Source: Halichoerus grypus (Eukaryota > Chordata > Mammalia > Carnivora > Phocidae). Taken from it: 64,000 nt of DNA. The translations under genes and the position numbers were made by a program. Location of the stretch: contig NC_135723.1 of assembly GCF_964656455.1 (NCBI RefSeq), positions 94,813,283 to 94,877,282 on the forward strand, written 5' to 3'. The notes beneath the pieces are model-generated. The model saw only the letters and a list, made by a program, of their open reading frames with translations. It did not search any database and was not told the DNA's origin. Position 1 is the stretch's first letter. Each line of letters begins with the position of its first letter. Below, one piece after another: positions 43,041 to 54,010 of the stretch.

Positions 43041-45855
43041 AAATGTTAAATGTTAAAGGGGACTCTTTAAGTGGAAAGGAAAGACCATAAGCAGGAGTAA
43101 GAAAAACAGAAAGAAAAAAAGCAGTAAAATTAAGTATATCTATAAAAATCAGTTAAGGGAATCACAAAATAAAAGGATGTAAAGCATGACACCATATACC
43201 TAAAATGTAAAGGGGGGGGGGTAGTGAGGAGTGAAATTTTAGTGCTTTTAGAATGGGTTCAAATTTAAGTGACCATCAACTTAGTATATACTGCTATGTG
43301 AATAATATGTTATATATAAACCTAAAGGTAACTACAAATCAAAAACTGGTAATACATATGCAAAAAATAAAGAGAAGGAATCCAAGTATATCACTAAAGA
43401 AAGCTAGCAAACCATGAGAGAACACAGCAAGAGAAGAACAGAGAACTACAAAAACAAGCACAAAACAAGTAACAAAATGGCAATGAGTACATACCTATCC
43501 ATAATTACTTTGAATGTAAATGGACTAAACACCCCAGTCAAAAGACATAGGGAGATGCAATGCATAAAAAAGCAAGACTCTTCTGTATGTTGCCTACAAG
43601 AGACTCATTTCAGGCCTAAAGACACATGCACATTGGAAGTGAAGGGATGGAAAAGCATTTATCATGCAAATGGACGTGAAAAGAAAGCCGGGGTAGTAAT
43701 ACTTATGACAGACAAAAATAAACCTTCAAAGAAAGACTGGGACAAGAGACAAAGAAGGACACTACATAATCATAAACAGAACAATCCAACAAGAAGATAT
43801 AAAAATTGTAAATATTTTGCACCCAACATGGGAATACCCAAATACATAAAGCAGCTAATAACATAAAGGAAGTAATCAATAGTAATACAATAATAGTAGA
43901 AGACTTTAACACCACAATTACATCAATGGATAGATCATCCAAAAAGAAAATCAACAAGGAAACAGTGGCTGTGAATGACACATTGGACCAGATGGATTAA
44001 ACAGATTTATTCAGAACATTCTATCCTAAAGCAGCAGAATACACATTCTTTTCAAGTGTACATGGAACATTCACCAGAATAGATCACATGTTAAACCACA
44101 AAATAAGTCTTAACAAATTCAAAAAAAATCAAAGTCATACTATGCATCTTTTCTGACCACAACACCATGAAACTAGAGGTGAACCACAAGAAAAAATCTG
44201 GAAAGAGCACAAATACACGGAGGTTATATAACATGCCACTAAACAATGAATGGGTCAACCAAGAAATCAAAGAGGAAATGAAAAAATACATAAAGACAAA
44301 TGAAAATAAAAACAAACAGTCCAAAATCTTTTGGATACAGCAAAAGCTGTTCTAAGAGGGAAGTTTTTAGCAATACAGGCCTACCTCAAGAAAAATCTCA
44401 AATAAACAACTTAACCTTATACCTAAAGGAGGTAAGGAAAGAAGAACAAACAAAACCCCAAACCAGTAGAAGGAAGGAAATAATAAAGGAAGGAAATAAT
44501 AAAGATGAGAGCAGAAATAAACTAAATAGAAACTAAAAAAGAACAGTAGAACAGGTCAACGAAATCAGGAGCTGGTTCTTTGAAAAGAGTAACAAAATTG
44601 ATAAACCTTTAGCCATACTCATCAAATAAAAAAGAGAGAGAGCGAGGACTCAAATAAACAAAATCAGAAATGAAAGAGGAGGAATAACAACCAACACCAC
44701 AGAAATACAAAGGATTATAACAATATTATGAAAAATTATATTCCAAAAAATTGGACATCTTAGAAGACATGGATAAATTCCTGGAAGCATAACCTCCCAA
44801 AACTGAATCAAGAAGAAATAGAAAATTTTAACAGACCAATACCAGTAACAAAATTGAACCAGTAATCAAAGAACCCCCAACAAAAAAAAAAGTCCAGGAC
44901 CAGAGGCTTCCCAGGTGAATTCTACCAAACATTTGAAGAAGAACTAATAACTATTCCTCTCAAACTATTCCAAAAAGTAAGGAAAACTTCCAAATTCATT
45001 CCATGAGGCCAGCATTACCCTGACACCAAAACCAGATAAAGACATTACGAGAGAGAGAGAGAGAGAGAACTACAGGCCAATATCTCTGATGAACATAGAT
45101 GCAAAAATCCTCAACAAAATATTAGCAAACTAAATCTAACAACAATACATTAAAAAAAAAAAAAATTCACCATGATCAAGAAGGATTTATTCCCAGGATG
45201 TAAGGGTGGTTCAATATTTGCAAATCAACCAACATGATACATCACATCAACAAGTGAAAGGATAAAAACTATATGATCATTTCAATAGATGAAGAAAAAG
45301 CATTTGACAAAGTAAAACATCCATTCATGATAAAAACCCTCAACAAAGTATGTCTAGAGGGAACATACCTCAATATAATAAAAACATGTTTCAACATAAT
45401 ATGAAAAACCTGCAGCTAACATCATACTCAATGGTGAAAAACTGAGAGATTTTTATTCACCACTTTTATTCAACATAGTACTGGATGGAAGTCCTAGACA
45501 CAGCAGTCAGACAAGAAAAAGAAATAAAAGTCATCCAAATTGGGAAGAAAGAAATAAAACTTTCACTATGTGCAGATGACATGATACCATATATAGAAAA
45601 CCCTAAAGACTCCACCAAAAAACTACTAGAACTGATAAATTAATTCAATAAGATCACAGGATACAGAATCAATATACAGAAATCTACTGTATTTCTATAC
45701 ACTAATAATGAAGTAGCAGAAAGAGAAATTAAGAAAACAATGCCATTTACAACTGCACCAAAAATAGTAAAATACCTAGGAATAAACTTAACCAAGGAGG
45801 TAAAAGACCTGTACTCTGAAAATTGTAAAATATTGATGAAAGAAATTGAAGATGA

Positions 45856-46041
45856 GGGGCGCCTGGGTGGCTCAGTCAGTTAAGCAACTGCCCTTGGCTC
45901 AGGTCATGATCCCAGAGTCCTGGGATCGAGTCCCACAACAGGCTCCCTGCTCAGTGGGGAGCCTGCTTCTCCCTCTCCCTCTGCCTGCTGCTCCCTCTGT
46001 TTGTGCTCTCTCTCTCTGTCAAATAAATAAATAAAATCTTT
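45856..46041 (+). mobile_element. Carnivore SINE, plus arm of an inverted pair
   Basis: Full copy inserted in L1 ORF2. The L1 sequence GAAATTGAAGATGA before it reappears as GAAATCAAAGATGA after the second SINE (about 46241-46254), giving the TSD. Its tail has been invaded by a minus-strand SINE. Confidence 0.94.
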
Positions 46042-46216
46042 TATTTATTTGACAGAGAGACACAGTGAGAGAGGGAACACAAGCAGGGGGAGTGGGAGAG
46101 GGAGAAGCAGGCTTCCTGCAGAGCAGGGAGCCCGATGTGGAGCTCAATCCCAGGACTCTGGGATCATGACCTGAGCCGAAGGCAGACGCTTAACAACTGA
46201 GCCACCCAGGCACCCC
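46042..46216 (-). mobile_element. Carnivore SINE nested in the tail of the previous SINE
   Basis: Minus-strand copy inserted into the AAATAAATAAAATC tail at 46027-46040; AATAAATAAAATCTT recurs at about 46217-46231. The two SINEs form an almost contiguous inverted repeat. Confidence 0.94.
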
Positions 46217-47518
46217 AATAAATAAAATCTTAAAAAAAAAAAGAAATCAAAGATGACACAAACAAATAGAAAGATATTCCATGCTCATGGATTGGGAGAA
46301 CCAATATTGTTAAAATGTCCATACTACACAAAGCAATCTACAGATTTAATGCAATCTCTATCAGAATACCAAAGGGATTTTCACAGAAATAGAACAAATA
46401 ATCCTAAAATTTGTATGGAATCACAATGATCCTTGAATAGCCAAAGCAATCTTGAAAAAGAAAAACAAAACTAGAGATATCACAATTCCAGATTTCAAGA
46501 TATACTACAAAGCTGTAATCAAAACGGTATGGTAGTGGCATAAAAACAGATACATAGATCAATAGAACAGAGTAGAGAGTCCAGAAAAAAAAATAAACAC
46601 AATTATATGGTCAATTAATCTTTGTCAAAGGAGGCAAGAATACGTAACGGGGAAAAGACAATCTCTTCAACAAATGGTGTTGGGAAAATTGGACAGTTGC
46701 ATGCAAAAGAATGACACTGGACCACTCTCTTACACTATACATAAAAATAAACTCAGAATGGATTAAAACCTAAATGTAAGACCTGAAACCATAATGATCC
46801 TAGAAGAGAGCACAGGCAGTAATTTCTCTGACATCAGCTGTAGCAACATATTTTAGATATGTCTCCTGAGGCAAGGGGAGCAAAAGCAAAAATAAACTAT
46901 TGGGACTACACCAAAATAAAAAGCTTCTGCACAACAAAGGAAACTACTGGCAAAACAAAAAGGCAACCTTCTGAATGGCAGAAGATATTTACAAATGACA
47001 TATCTAATAAGGGGTTAGTATCCAAAATATATAAAGAACTTACAAAACTCAACACCAAACATAAATAATAATCCAATTAAAAAATGGAAAGAAGACATGA
47101 ACAGACATTTCTCCAAAGAAGACACACAGGTGGCCAACGACACATGAAAAGATATTCAACATCACTCATCACCAGAGAAATGCAAATCAAATAAGGTATC
47201 ACCTCACACTTGTCAGAATGGATAAAATCAAAAAACACAAGAAACAACAAGTGTTGGCGAGGATGTGGAGAAAAAGAAACCCTCATGCACTGTTGGTGGG
47301 AATGCGATCTGGTGCAGCCACTACGGAAAACAGTATGGAGTGTCCTCAAAAACTTAATAGAATTACTATATGATCCAGTAATTCCACTACTGAATATTTA
47401 TCCAAATAATATGAAAACACTAATTCAAAAAGATGCACTCCTATATTTGTTGCATGGCAATACACACTTTCTCCCATTGCTTCTTCTCATTAGTCATACT
47501 TTAGATATGTTCAAATCA

Positions 47519-47712
47519 GGGTGCCTGGGTGGCTCAGTCGTTAAGCGTCTGCCTTCGGCTCAGGTCATGATCCCAGAGTCCTGGGATTGAGCTCCACATC
47601 GGGCTCCCTGCTTGGCAGGAGGCCTGCTTCTCCCTCTCCCCCTGCTTGTGTTCCCTCTCTCGCTGTGTCTCTCTCTGTCAAATAAATAAATAAATAATCT
47701 TTAAAAAAAAAA
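47519..47712 (+). mobile_element. Carnivore tRNA-Lys SINE (SINEC)
   Basis: Plus-strand copy. Perfect 15-bp TSD AGATATGTTCAAATC just upstream (about 47503-47517) and at 47713-47727. Confidence 0.95.
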
Positions 47713-47810
47713 AGATATGTTCAAATCTTTGAAGAACTGTTTTATAAATGACCTAAGTCACCTACAATTATATCGAAAATTTTGTTAAACAATTCCTGTA
47801 AATTCTGACT

Positions 47811-48290
47811 ACAGTAGCCTGCCCTTAGCCTCATTTTCACTTTCTGTGGTTTCATTTGCACACTTTTGGGCAACCAAAGTCTGACAACATTGTCAGAAGG
47901 TCAATAGCAGCCTAATACTGTGTCACAATCTTATGTCATTCACCTCACTTTCATCTCATCATGTAGGCATTTTATCCTCTCACATCACAAGAAGAAAAAG
48001 GGGGAGTATAGTACAAGAAGATATTCTGAGAAAAGAGACCAGATTCATATAACTTTTATTCAATATGTTCAGATTCAATATAACTTTTATTACAGTACAC
48101 TGTTATAATTGTTCTATTTTATTATTAGTTATTAGTGGTAATCTCTTGCTGTGACTAATTTATAAATTAGACTTTATCATAGGTCTAGATGTATAGGAAA
48201 AATCGTAGTATATTTGGTACTATCTGCAGTGTCAGGCATCCACTGAGGGTCTTGAAACATACCCCACTGATAAGGGGGGACTACTCTACA
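47811..48290 (+). mobile_element. Tigger-type (TcMar) non-autonomous DNA transposon
   Basis: Starts CAGTAGCCTGCCCTTAGCCT and ends ATAAGGGGGGACTACT, matching the inverted ends of the Tigger/MER2 group. Internal 'ACTTTTATTACAGTACACTG', 'TTATTATTAGTTATTAG' and 'GGCATCCACTGAGGGTCTTG' fit Tigger-derived sequence. A short internal repeat (CATATAACTTTTATT / AATATAACTTTTATT) is seen at 48047-48091. The transposase region is largely deleted. Confidence 0.78.
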
Positions 48291-48773
48291 TTTTATGTAG
48301 AATCAGAGGGAAATGTGTAATCCAATTTTTAAGCAAATGGAGCAAAAAACACTTTTTAAAACTTTCAATAAATTACAATGATTGAAAAACAACTCATAAG
48401 TAGGAAGACATTGACATTTATCCCTACACAAGTAAGGATAGAAAGAAAAAGACACTGAACAAAATAAACCATGAATGCTCAATGGTACAGAAGATTTAAT
48501 TTAAAAATTATGTTTTAGAATAGCTCAACTTCTAGAACAATACTTTAATGGAGTTATTATTTTTGACTGGGTAAATGCATATTCTGTATTATAATGTTAC
48601 AATGAAATAAAATTGAGAATTATGCAGCATTTAAAATCAGTGAAATATTCAGAAGGATCATGGACAGGGAAAATGTATTTGAATTTTGTCTTATAAAATA
48701 TTTTCTGAATGGTAGCTAAAACATTTACATAAATTAGTACCAAAAAAGTTAGAATTGAGAATATCATCTGTTT

Positions 48774-48956
48774 TTTTTTTTTAAGATTTTATTTATTTAT
48801 TTCAGAGAGAGCACAAGCAGGGGGAGTGGCAGAGGAAGAAGGAGAATCAGGCTCCCCACTGAGGAGGAAGCCCAATGCAGGGCTTGATCCCAGGACCCTG
48901 GGATCATGACCTGAGCTGAAAGCAGTCACTTAACTAACTGAGCCACCCAGGCACCA
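48774..48956 (-). mobile_element. Carnivore tRNA-Lys SINE (SINEC)
   Basis: Minus-strand copy. TSD GAGAATATCATCTGTTT (48757-48773) and GAGAGTATCATCTGTTT (48957-48973), one mismatch. Confidence 0.95.
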
Positions 48957-49326
48957 GAGAGTATCATCTGTTTAACAGAATTTTCTTAGCATGTACTAAT
49001 TATCTCAACACCTGTAAAGACTATTTTCTTAATAAATAGTCCATTGAAGGTGTCAACAATTTCAAATGTATTAGCCATAAAATGCAACTATGAATAACAT
49101 TTCAGGAAATTTTATGAAGATAAGAGAGATAAGAGGTGTTAAAAACATGTTATTCAAAACAATATCAGTTATACGGCATTGGAAATAAACGTGACTAATA
49201 AACTCATTAAAGTACATGAATTTGTAACAGAAAAGTTGTCTGTTTGTATTATTCTTAATGTTCAGTTAGTCAGTACAAGAAAGTGCTTTTCCTTTTACTC
49301 TAGAGATCAAGGATATATGGTTTTTA

Positions 49327-50228
49327 CAAATAATCCAGTCAAGAAATGGGCAGAAGACACTTACAGACATTTCTCCAAAGACATACAAATGGCCAACAGG
49401 CACATGAAAAAATGCTCCACATCACTTGCCATCAGGGAAATACAAATCGAAACCACAATGAGATACCACCTTACACCAGTCAGAACGGCTAAAATTAACA
49501 AGACAGGAAACAACAAATGTTGGCGAGGATGTGGAGAAAGAGGAACCCTCTTACACTGTTGGTGGGAATGTAAGCTGGTACAGCCACTCTAGAAAACAGT
49601 ATGGAGGTTCCTCAAGAAGTTAAAAATAGAGCTACCCTAAGACCGAGAAATTGCACTACCAGGTACTTACCCCAAAGATACAAATGGAATGATCCGAAGG
49701 GGCACCTGCTCCCCAATGTTAATAGCAGCAATGTCCACAATAGCCGAACTGTGGAAAGAGCTGAGATGTCCATTGACAGATGAATGGATAAAGAAGATGT
49801 GGTATATAAATACAATGCAATATTACTCAGCCATCAGAAGGGATGAATATTTACCATTTACATCGATGTGGATGGAACTGGAGGGTATTATGCTGAGTGA
49901 AATAAGTCAGAGAAAGACAATTATCATATGGTTTCACTCATATGTGGAATATAAGAAACAGCACAGAGGATCATAAGGTAAGGGAGGGAAAATTAAAGGG
50001 AAGTCATCAGAGAGGGAGAAAAACCATGAGAGACTCTTAACTATAGGAAACAAACTGAGGGTTGCTGGAGGGGAAGGGGGGTATGGGGTAAAACTGGATG
50101 GTGGACATTAAGTAGGGCACACAATGTGATGAGCACTGGGTGTTATATGCAACTGATAAATTATTGAATACTACATCTGAAACTAATGATGTACTATATG
50201 TTGGCTAACTGAATTTAAATTTTTTAAA
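49327..50228 (+). mobile_element. 5'-truncated L1 with perfect TSD
   Basis: Plus-strand L1 3' end: ORF2 C terminus ([20 protein letters not shown], then [18 protein letters not shown]), stops, then the 3' UTR with A-rich end. Perfect 18-bp TSD AAGGATATATGGTTTTTA at 49309-49326 and 50229-50246. It is more diverged than the 19408 copy and carries several stops. Confidence 0.94.
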
Positions 50229-50246
50229 AAGGATATATGGTTTTTA

Positions 50247-51080
50247 GAAAAACTTAATTGAAATATAGTTGACACGCAATGTCATATTAGTACCGGTGTA
50301 CAACAAAATGATTTGACAATTCTATACACCATGCTTACCATGCTTAATACATCAATGCTTACCATGATAAGTACAGTTACCATATGTCACTGTATAAAAT
50401 TATCACCTCATTATTGACTACATTCTCTATGCTATACTTTTTATCCTCTTGACTAGTTTGTTTCATAACTGGAAGTTTGTACCTCTTAATCCCCTTCATC
50501 TATTTCACCCATCCTTTTACCCTCTTCCCCTCTGACAACCATTAGTTTGCTCTCTGTATTTATGAGTCTGTTTTTGTTTTGTCTTATTTTTTAGATTCCA
50601 CACATAAGTGAAATCATATGGTATTTGTCTTTCTCTGACTGACTTATTTCACTTAACATAATACCTTCTGGGTCCATCCATGTTGTCACAAATGACAAGA
50701 TTTCATTCTTTTTATGGCTGCATAATATTCCATTGTGTGTGTGTGTGTGGGTGTGTGTGTATATATATATTATATGTATATATAATATCCATTCCATTAC
50801 ATATATCACATATATATGTTATAGATATCACATATATATGATATATATATCAAAATTTCTTTATCCATCCATTGATAGATATCTTGGCTATTATAAATAA
50901 TGCTTCAGTAAAAATAATACATATATCTTTTCAAATTAGTGTTTTCATTTTCTTTGGTAAATACCCAGCAGTGGAATTACTGGATCATATGGTATTTCTA
51001 TTTTTAATTTTTTGAGAAACCTCCATACTATTTTCTACAGTGGTTGCACCAATTTACATTCCCACCAACAGTGCACCACA
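50247..51080 (-). mobile_element. Old L1 3' UTR and ORF2 end, minus strand
   Basis: Antisense L1 3' UTR (TTGAAATATAGTTGACACGC, 'AAGTACAGTTACCATATGTC', 'ATAACTGGAAGTTTGTACCT') followed by the antisense ORF2 C terminus (TTCACTTAACATAATACCTT; the (GT)n/(TA)n insert; CCCAGCAGTGGAATTACTGG; CATTCCCACCAACAGTGCA). The younger plus-strand L1 integrated exactly at its edge. Confidence 0.82.
50736..50850. repeat. Compound (GT)n(TA)n microsatellite
   Basis: GTGTGTGTGTGTGG, then alternating TATATA/ATATGT blocks, located where the antisense L1 reads 'CATTGTGTATATATACCAC'. It expanded from the L1's own short motif. Confidence 0.9.
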
Positions 51081-51359
51081 TTTTTAAGATAATTTTTGAA
51101 CAGATCTATTTTATCAGTCTACCAAAAATAATAAAAATTTTCATCTAATAAATTCATATTTACTAATAACATAAATTTAATCATTGTAGTGTCCTTTTTT
51201 GCTCCGAAAAGTGTCTCATTTGCATGATAAATTACATAGATACCCTAAATGGAATGCAAAATAAGGAGACAAACATATTAAAAACATATTGAACAACATA
51301 TTAAAAGGGGGAAAACATATTAAAAACATATTAATAACTATAAAGAGAAACCACGTTTA

Positions 51360-51582
51360 GGGGCACCTGGGTGGCTCAGTCAGTTAAGCATCTACTTTCA
51401 GCTCAGGTCATGAACTTGCAGTCCTGGGATTAAGCCCTGCATCTGGCGCCCTGCATCTGGCTCCCTGCTCAGCGGGGGGCCTGCTTCTCCCTCTCATCTG
51501 CCGCTCCCCCCGATTGTGCTCTCTCTCTCTGTCAAATAAAGTTAAAAAAAAAAAAATCTTAAAAAAAAAACAAAAGAGAGAG
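51360..51582 (+). mobile_element. Carnivore SINE with an internal short duplication
   Basis: Plus-strand copy. TSD AGAGAAACCACGTTTA (51344-51359) and AGAGAAACCAGGTTTA (51583-51598). CCCTGCATCTGGCGCCCTGC shows a local duplication of the CCCTGCATCTGG phrase. The A-rich tail contains GA repeats. Confidence 0.94.
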
Positions 51583-51599
51583 AGAGAAACCAGGTTTAA

Positions 51600-52200
51600 T
51601 AGGAATTCCAGGTGAGGAGAATGAAGGAAAAGTCTGACAGACAGTATTTAAAGATATTATTACTAAAAGTTTCTCAGTTTTAAAATATATATAAAATATC
51701 ATATCTGGAGCCCTTTCTGAATGCCAAGCAAGACAAATTTTAAAACAACAATAATAATTGTACAAACTAGACATAGTAGAAAAATAAAGGAAATTGAAAA
51801 ATATAATCTTAAAACTATCAGAGATACAATGAAAAAGGATAATAATAAAATGACAATGTATTTCTCATCAACAATAATAAATACCAGAAATAAGAAGCTA
51901 ACAAATCAAAATATTCAAAGTGCTAAGAGAAAGTAGCTGTCAAAGTAGAATTTTTTACCTAGTGAAATTCTTATTAAAATAAGAGCAAAATAAAAATATA
52001 TTCAGACATCCAAAAGCTAAGAGAACCTCACTCATATAGAAATAATCATCCAAAGATTCATAGAGGGCTGCTGAAAGTCTTTACCAAGAAATACATAACC
52101 AAATCAAAGGGAAGCATTAACTTAGAGGAAATAGTATGTCAGAAGATGGAAACTTCAGAAGACAATTAAAAAATTCCTTTATGCATGTAGCAAGAGCAGG
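51600..52200 (+). mobile_element. HAL1/L1 ORF1-type relic
   Basis: AT-rich sequence with decayed ORF1 C-terminal layout: AATGACAATGTATTTCTCAT, 'AATATTCAAAGTGCTAAGAG', 'CCTAGTGAAATTCTTATTAA', 'AAATATATTCAGACATCC', 'AAATACATAACCAA'. It resembles HAL1 (half-L1) or L1M ORF1. Assignment is from memory and moderate. Confidence 0.5.
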
Positions 52201-52222
52201 GCATTATTAAAAAGGAACACTA

Positions 52223-52430
52223 GGGGCGCCTGGGTGGCTCAGTCGTTAAGCGTCTGCCTTTGGCTCAGGTCGTGATCCCAGGGTCCTAGGATCGAGCCCC
52301 GCATAGGGCTCCCTGCTCAGCAGGGAGTCTGCTTCTCCCTCTCCCCCTGCTTGTGTTCCCTCTCTCGCTGTGTCTCTCTCTGTCAAATAAATAAATAAAA
52401 ATCTTTAAATAAATAAATAAATAAATAAAT
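52223..52430 (+). mobile_element. Carnivore tRNA-Lys SINE (SINEC), young
   Basis: Near-consensus plus-strand copy ending in a long (AAAT)n tail (52384-52430). Flanks AAGGAACACTAG and AGGAACGCTAGA are the TSD. Confidence 0.95.
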
Positions 52431-52464
52431 AGGAACGCTAGAGGGGAGGGACATATGGAAGTTT

Positions 52465-52480
52465 AAAATATGATAGTAGA
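52465..52480 (+). repeat. 5' target-site duplication of the AGBL4-L1 composite
   Basis: AAAATATGATAGTAGA, preceded by TT, so the site is TT/AAAA, the L1 endonuclease consensus. It is matched by AAAATATGTAGTAGA at 59644-59658, which differs by one missing A. It lies before the AGBL4-derived part, not before the L1 part. Confidence 0.85.
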
Positions 52481-53004
52481 GCCTCCCCCCAGCCTCGCAC
52501 CTCCTGCTTGCCCGCCGGCAAGCCGCTGCCTTGGCAACCGTGGCGTAGCCTCTTCCTGAGGGAGCTCAGTCAGCCCGCGGATTCCGCCGCCCGCTCCCCA
52601 CTGCCCCGTGATTTTCGCGTGGGCTTAGAGGCGGAGGGACAACAAAAAATGGCGGAGCGGAGCCAGACGGTGCCTGAGGCAGAATAAAATGTTTCAGAGT
52701 TCAAGATTGCTAGAGATTCAGCCATCCTCTGCCAGACAGCAGAAAGGAGAAAAGGAGAGGCGATGATATGGGAAATGATGATGCCATCGGAGGGAATATG
52801 AGCAAATATATGGTCCTTCCATCTGGATACTGTGGACAGTCCAAGAAAGGCATCTTATCTTTGATGCTTGCTTTGAAAGTGGTAATCTTGGACGGGTGGA
52901 CCAGGTATCTGAATTTGAGTATGCCTTATTCATTAGGCCAATACCTGTAATCCAGCTTCCAAGTCTGGTTCAACTTTACCGTTGAAAATGTGAAAGAATC
53001 ATAG
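52481..53004 (+). pseudogene. AGBL4: AGBL4 (cytosolic carboxypeptidase 6) 5' mRNA fragment, processed
   Basis: A GC/CpG-rich 5' UTR (52481-52648) is followed by ATG at 52649 encoding MAERSQTVPEA, then exon 2 from about 52758. The frame at 52768 reads MGNDDAIGGNMSKYMVLPSG and then YCGQSKKG. After single-base losses (near 52851, 52932 and 52945) the phrases FDACFES, GNLGRVDQVSEFEY and FTVENVKES are still readable across frames. These are the N-terminal sequence of AGBL4/CCP6, a cytosolic metallocarboxypeptidase that trims glutamates from tubulin. The catalytic domain is absent. About 75 bases at 52683-52757 lie between exons 1 and 2. It cannot make a protein: stop codons and three frame changes. 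Confidence 0.88.
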
Positions 53005-54010
53005 ATGGTGGAGGAGTAGGAGACCTGGATTTCGTCTCCTCTCAGGAATTCAGCTGGATAGGGATCAAACCATTCTGAACACCTACAAACTCAACAGGAG
53101 ATCGAAGAAAAGAATAGCAACAACTCTCTGAACAGAAAAGCGACCACTTTCTGGTAGGTAGGACATGAGGAGAAGGGAATCCAAGGCGATATTCAGGATG
53201 ATAGATCGCCTCCGTCCCCCGCTTCTGGCAAGTGATAGAGCTGCGGAGCACAAAATCGGAACTTTTAGAAGTCGACTCCACTGAGGACGTCGCTCCCGTG
53301 GCTAAGCGGGGAGTGGAACCCTCGCGGGACAGTGTGGTCTCAGGGCCCTCGGGGTCACAGAAAGACCGGGGGTGCCTGAGTGCGGCAGAGCTCCCAGGTA
53401 TCGGAGCGGGGAAGCCAGCTGCAGAGACGGAGCCCAGGCGCGGGCTCTCAGCTCAGGGTTGCCATAAACCGTGATCCGCGGCACAGTCAGGCCACTGCTC
53501 CTCCAGCAGGGACCCAACAAGCGGCAGATCCGGGGACACTCCCCTTCCTCCCCTGGGAGGAGCAGCCTGGGAGCGCACCACAGGGATCTGTTGGGTTTGG
53601 AGACTCCACGCGGGGTCGGGTGCCAGAGATAGAAACGCTCGCTCACAGGCCGGGTGAGCAGAGTGTGGCCGGAGACCGGGGAGACGGGAGTGACTGACTG
53701 CTTTTCTCTAGGGGCACACTGAGGAGTGGGACCCCGAGTTCTCGCCTCCTCCGGGGAGGAGACTGGGAGGCCGCCATTTCCCTCTCGTCCTCCAAAGCTG
53801 CACGGAAAGCTTGCAGGGAACAAAAGCTCCCAAGAGCAAACCCGAGAGGATTACTTAGCCCAGACCAGCAAGGGCGGAGCAATTCCGCCTCCCGCAAAGA
53901 CATTTGGGAACCACGGCAACAGGCCCCTCCCCCAGAAGATCAGCGAGAACAGCCAGCCAAGACCAGGTTTACCGATCAGTGAGAACGGCAGAACTCCAGC
54001 GCTAGGGGAA
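52481..54010 (+). promoter_or_regulatory. CpG-rich region: AGBL4 5' UTR plus L1 5' UTR
   Basis: CpG dinucleotides are frequent at 52490-52680 and 53160-53970 (for example GCCCGCGGATTCCGCCGCCC near 52575), unlike the CpG-poor surroundings. The first block is transcribed AGBL4 5' UTR; the second is the L1 5' UTR, which in L1s holds an internal RNA polymerase II promoter. Present activity cannot be judged. Confidence 0.6.

Larger units (their letters stand above)
41470..47455 (+). mobile_element. Older plus-strand L1, nearly full length, 3'-truncated
   Basis: Covers a 5' UTR-like segment (about 41470-41930), an ORF1 remnant (about 41930-43040), an intergenic segment and an ORF2 remnant (43480-47455). 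It stops before the 3' UTR. It carries many stops and frameshifts and clearly predates the L1s at 19408 and 53005. SINEs at 42001, 45856 and 46042 interrupt it. The 5' boundary with the ERVL relic is approximate. Confidence 0.8.
43480..47455 (+). pseudogene. L1 ORF2 remnant (endonuclease, RT, C-terminal region)
   Basis: Starts with ATGAGTACATACCTATCC encoding the usual ITLNVNGLN opening. Endonuclease pieces lie at 43414-43866 (CCLQETHFRPKD) and 44020-44200. The RT region at about 44890-45640 keeps NYRPISLMN after a (GA)n expansion at 45050-45068, and an ADDM active-site block near 45575. C-terminal pieces lie at 46859-47068 and 47210-47400, including CWRGCGEKETLMHCWWEC. Multiple stops and frameshifts. 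Confidence 0.82.

Noticed and set aside
52649..53004. AGBL4 as a functional gene here
   Set aside because: No introns, several frame changes and stops, and no catalytic domain; it is a transduced mRNA fragment.
53302..53823. 173-codon minus-strand open frame
   Set aside because: Antisense to the CpG-rich L1 5' UTR; high GC lowers stop frequency. Some mammalian L1s have antisense frames (primate ORF0), but I see no matching start context or similarity.
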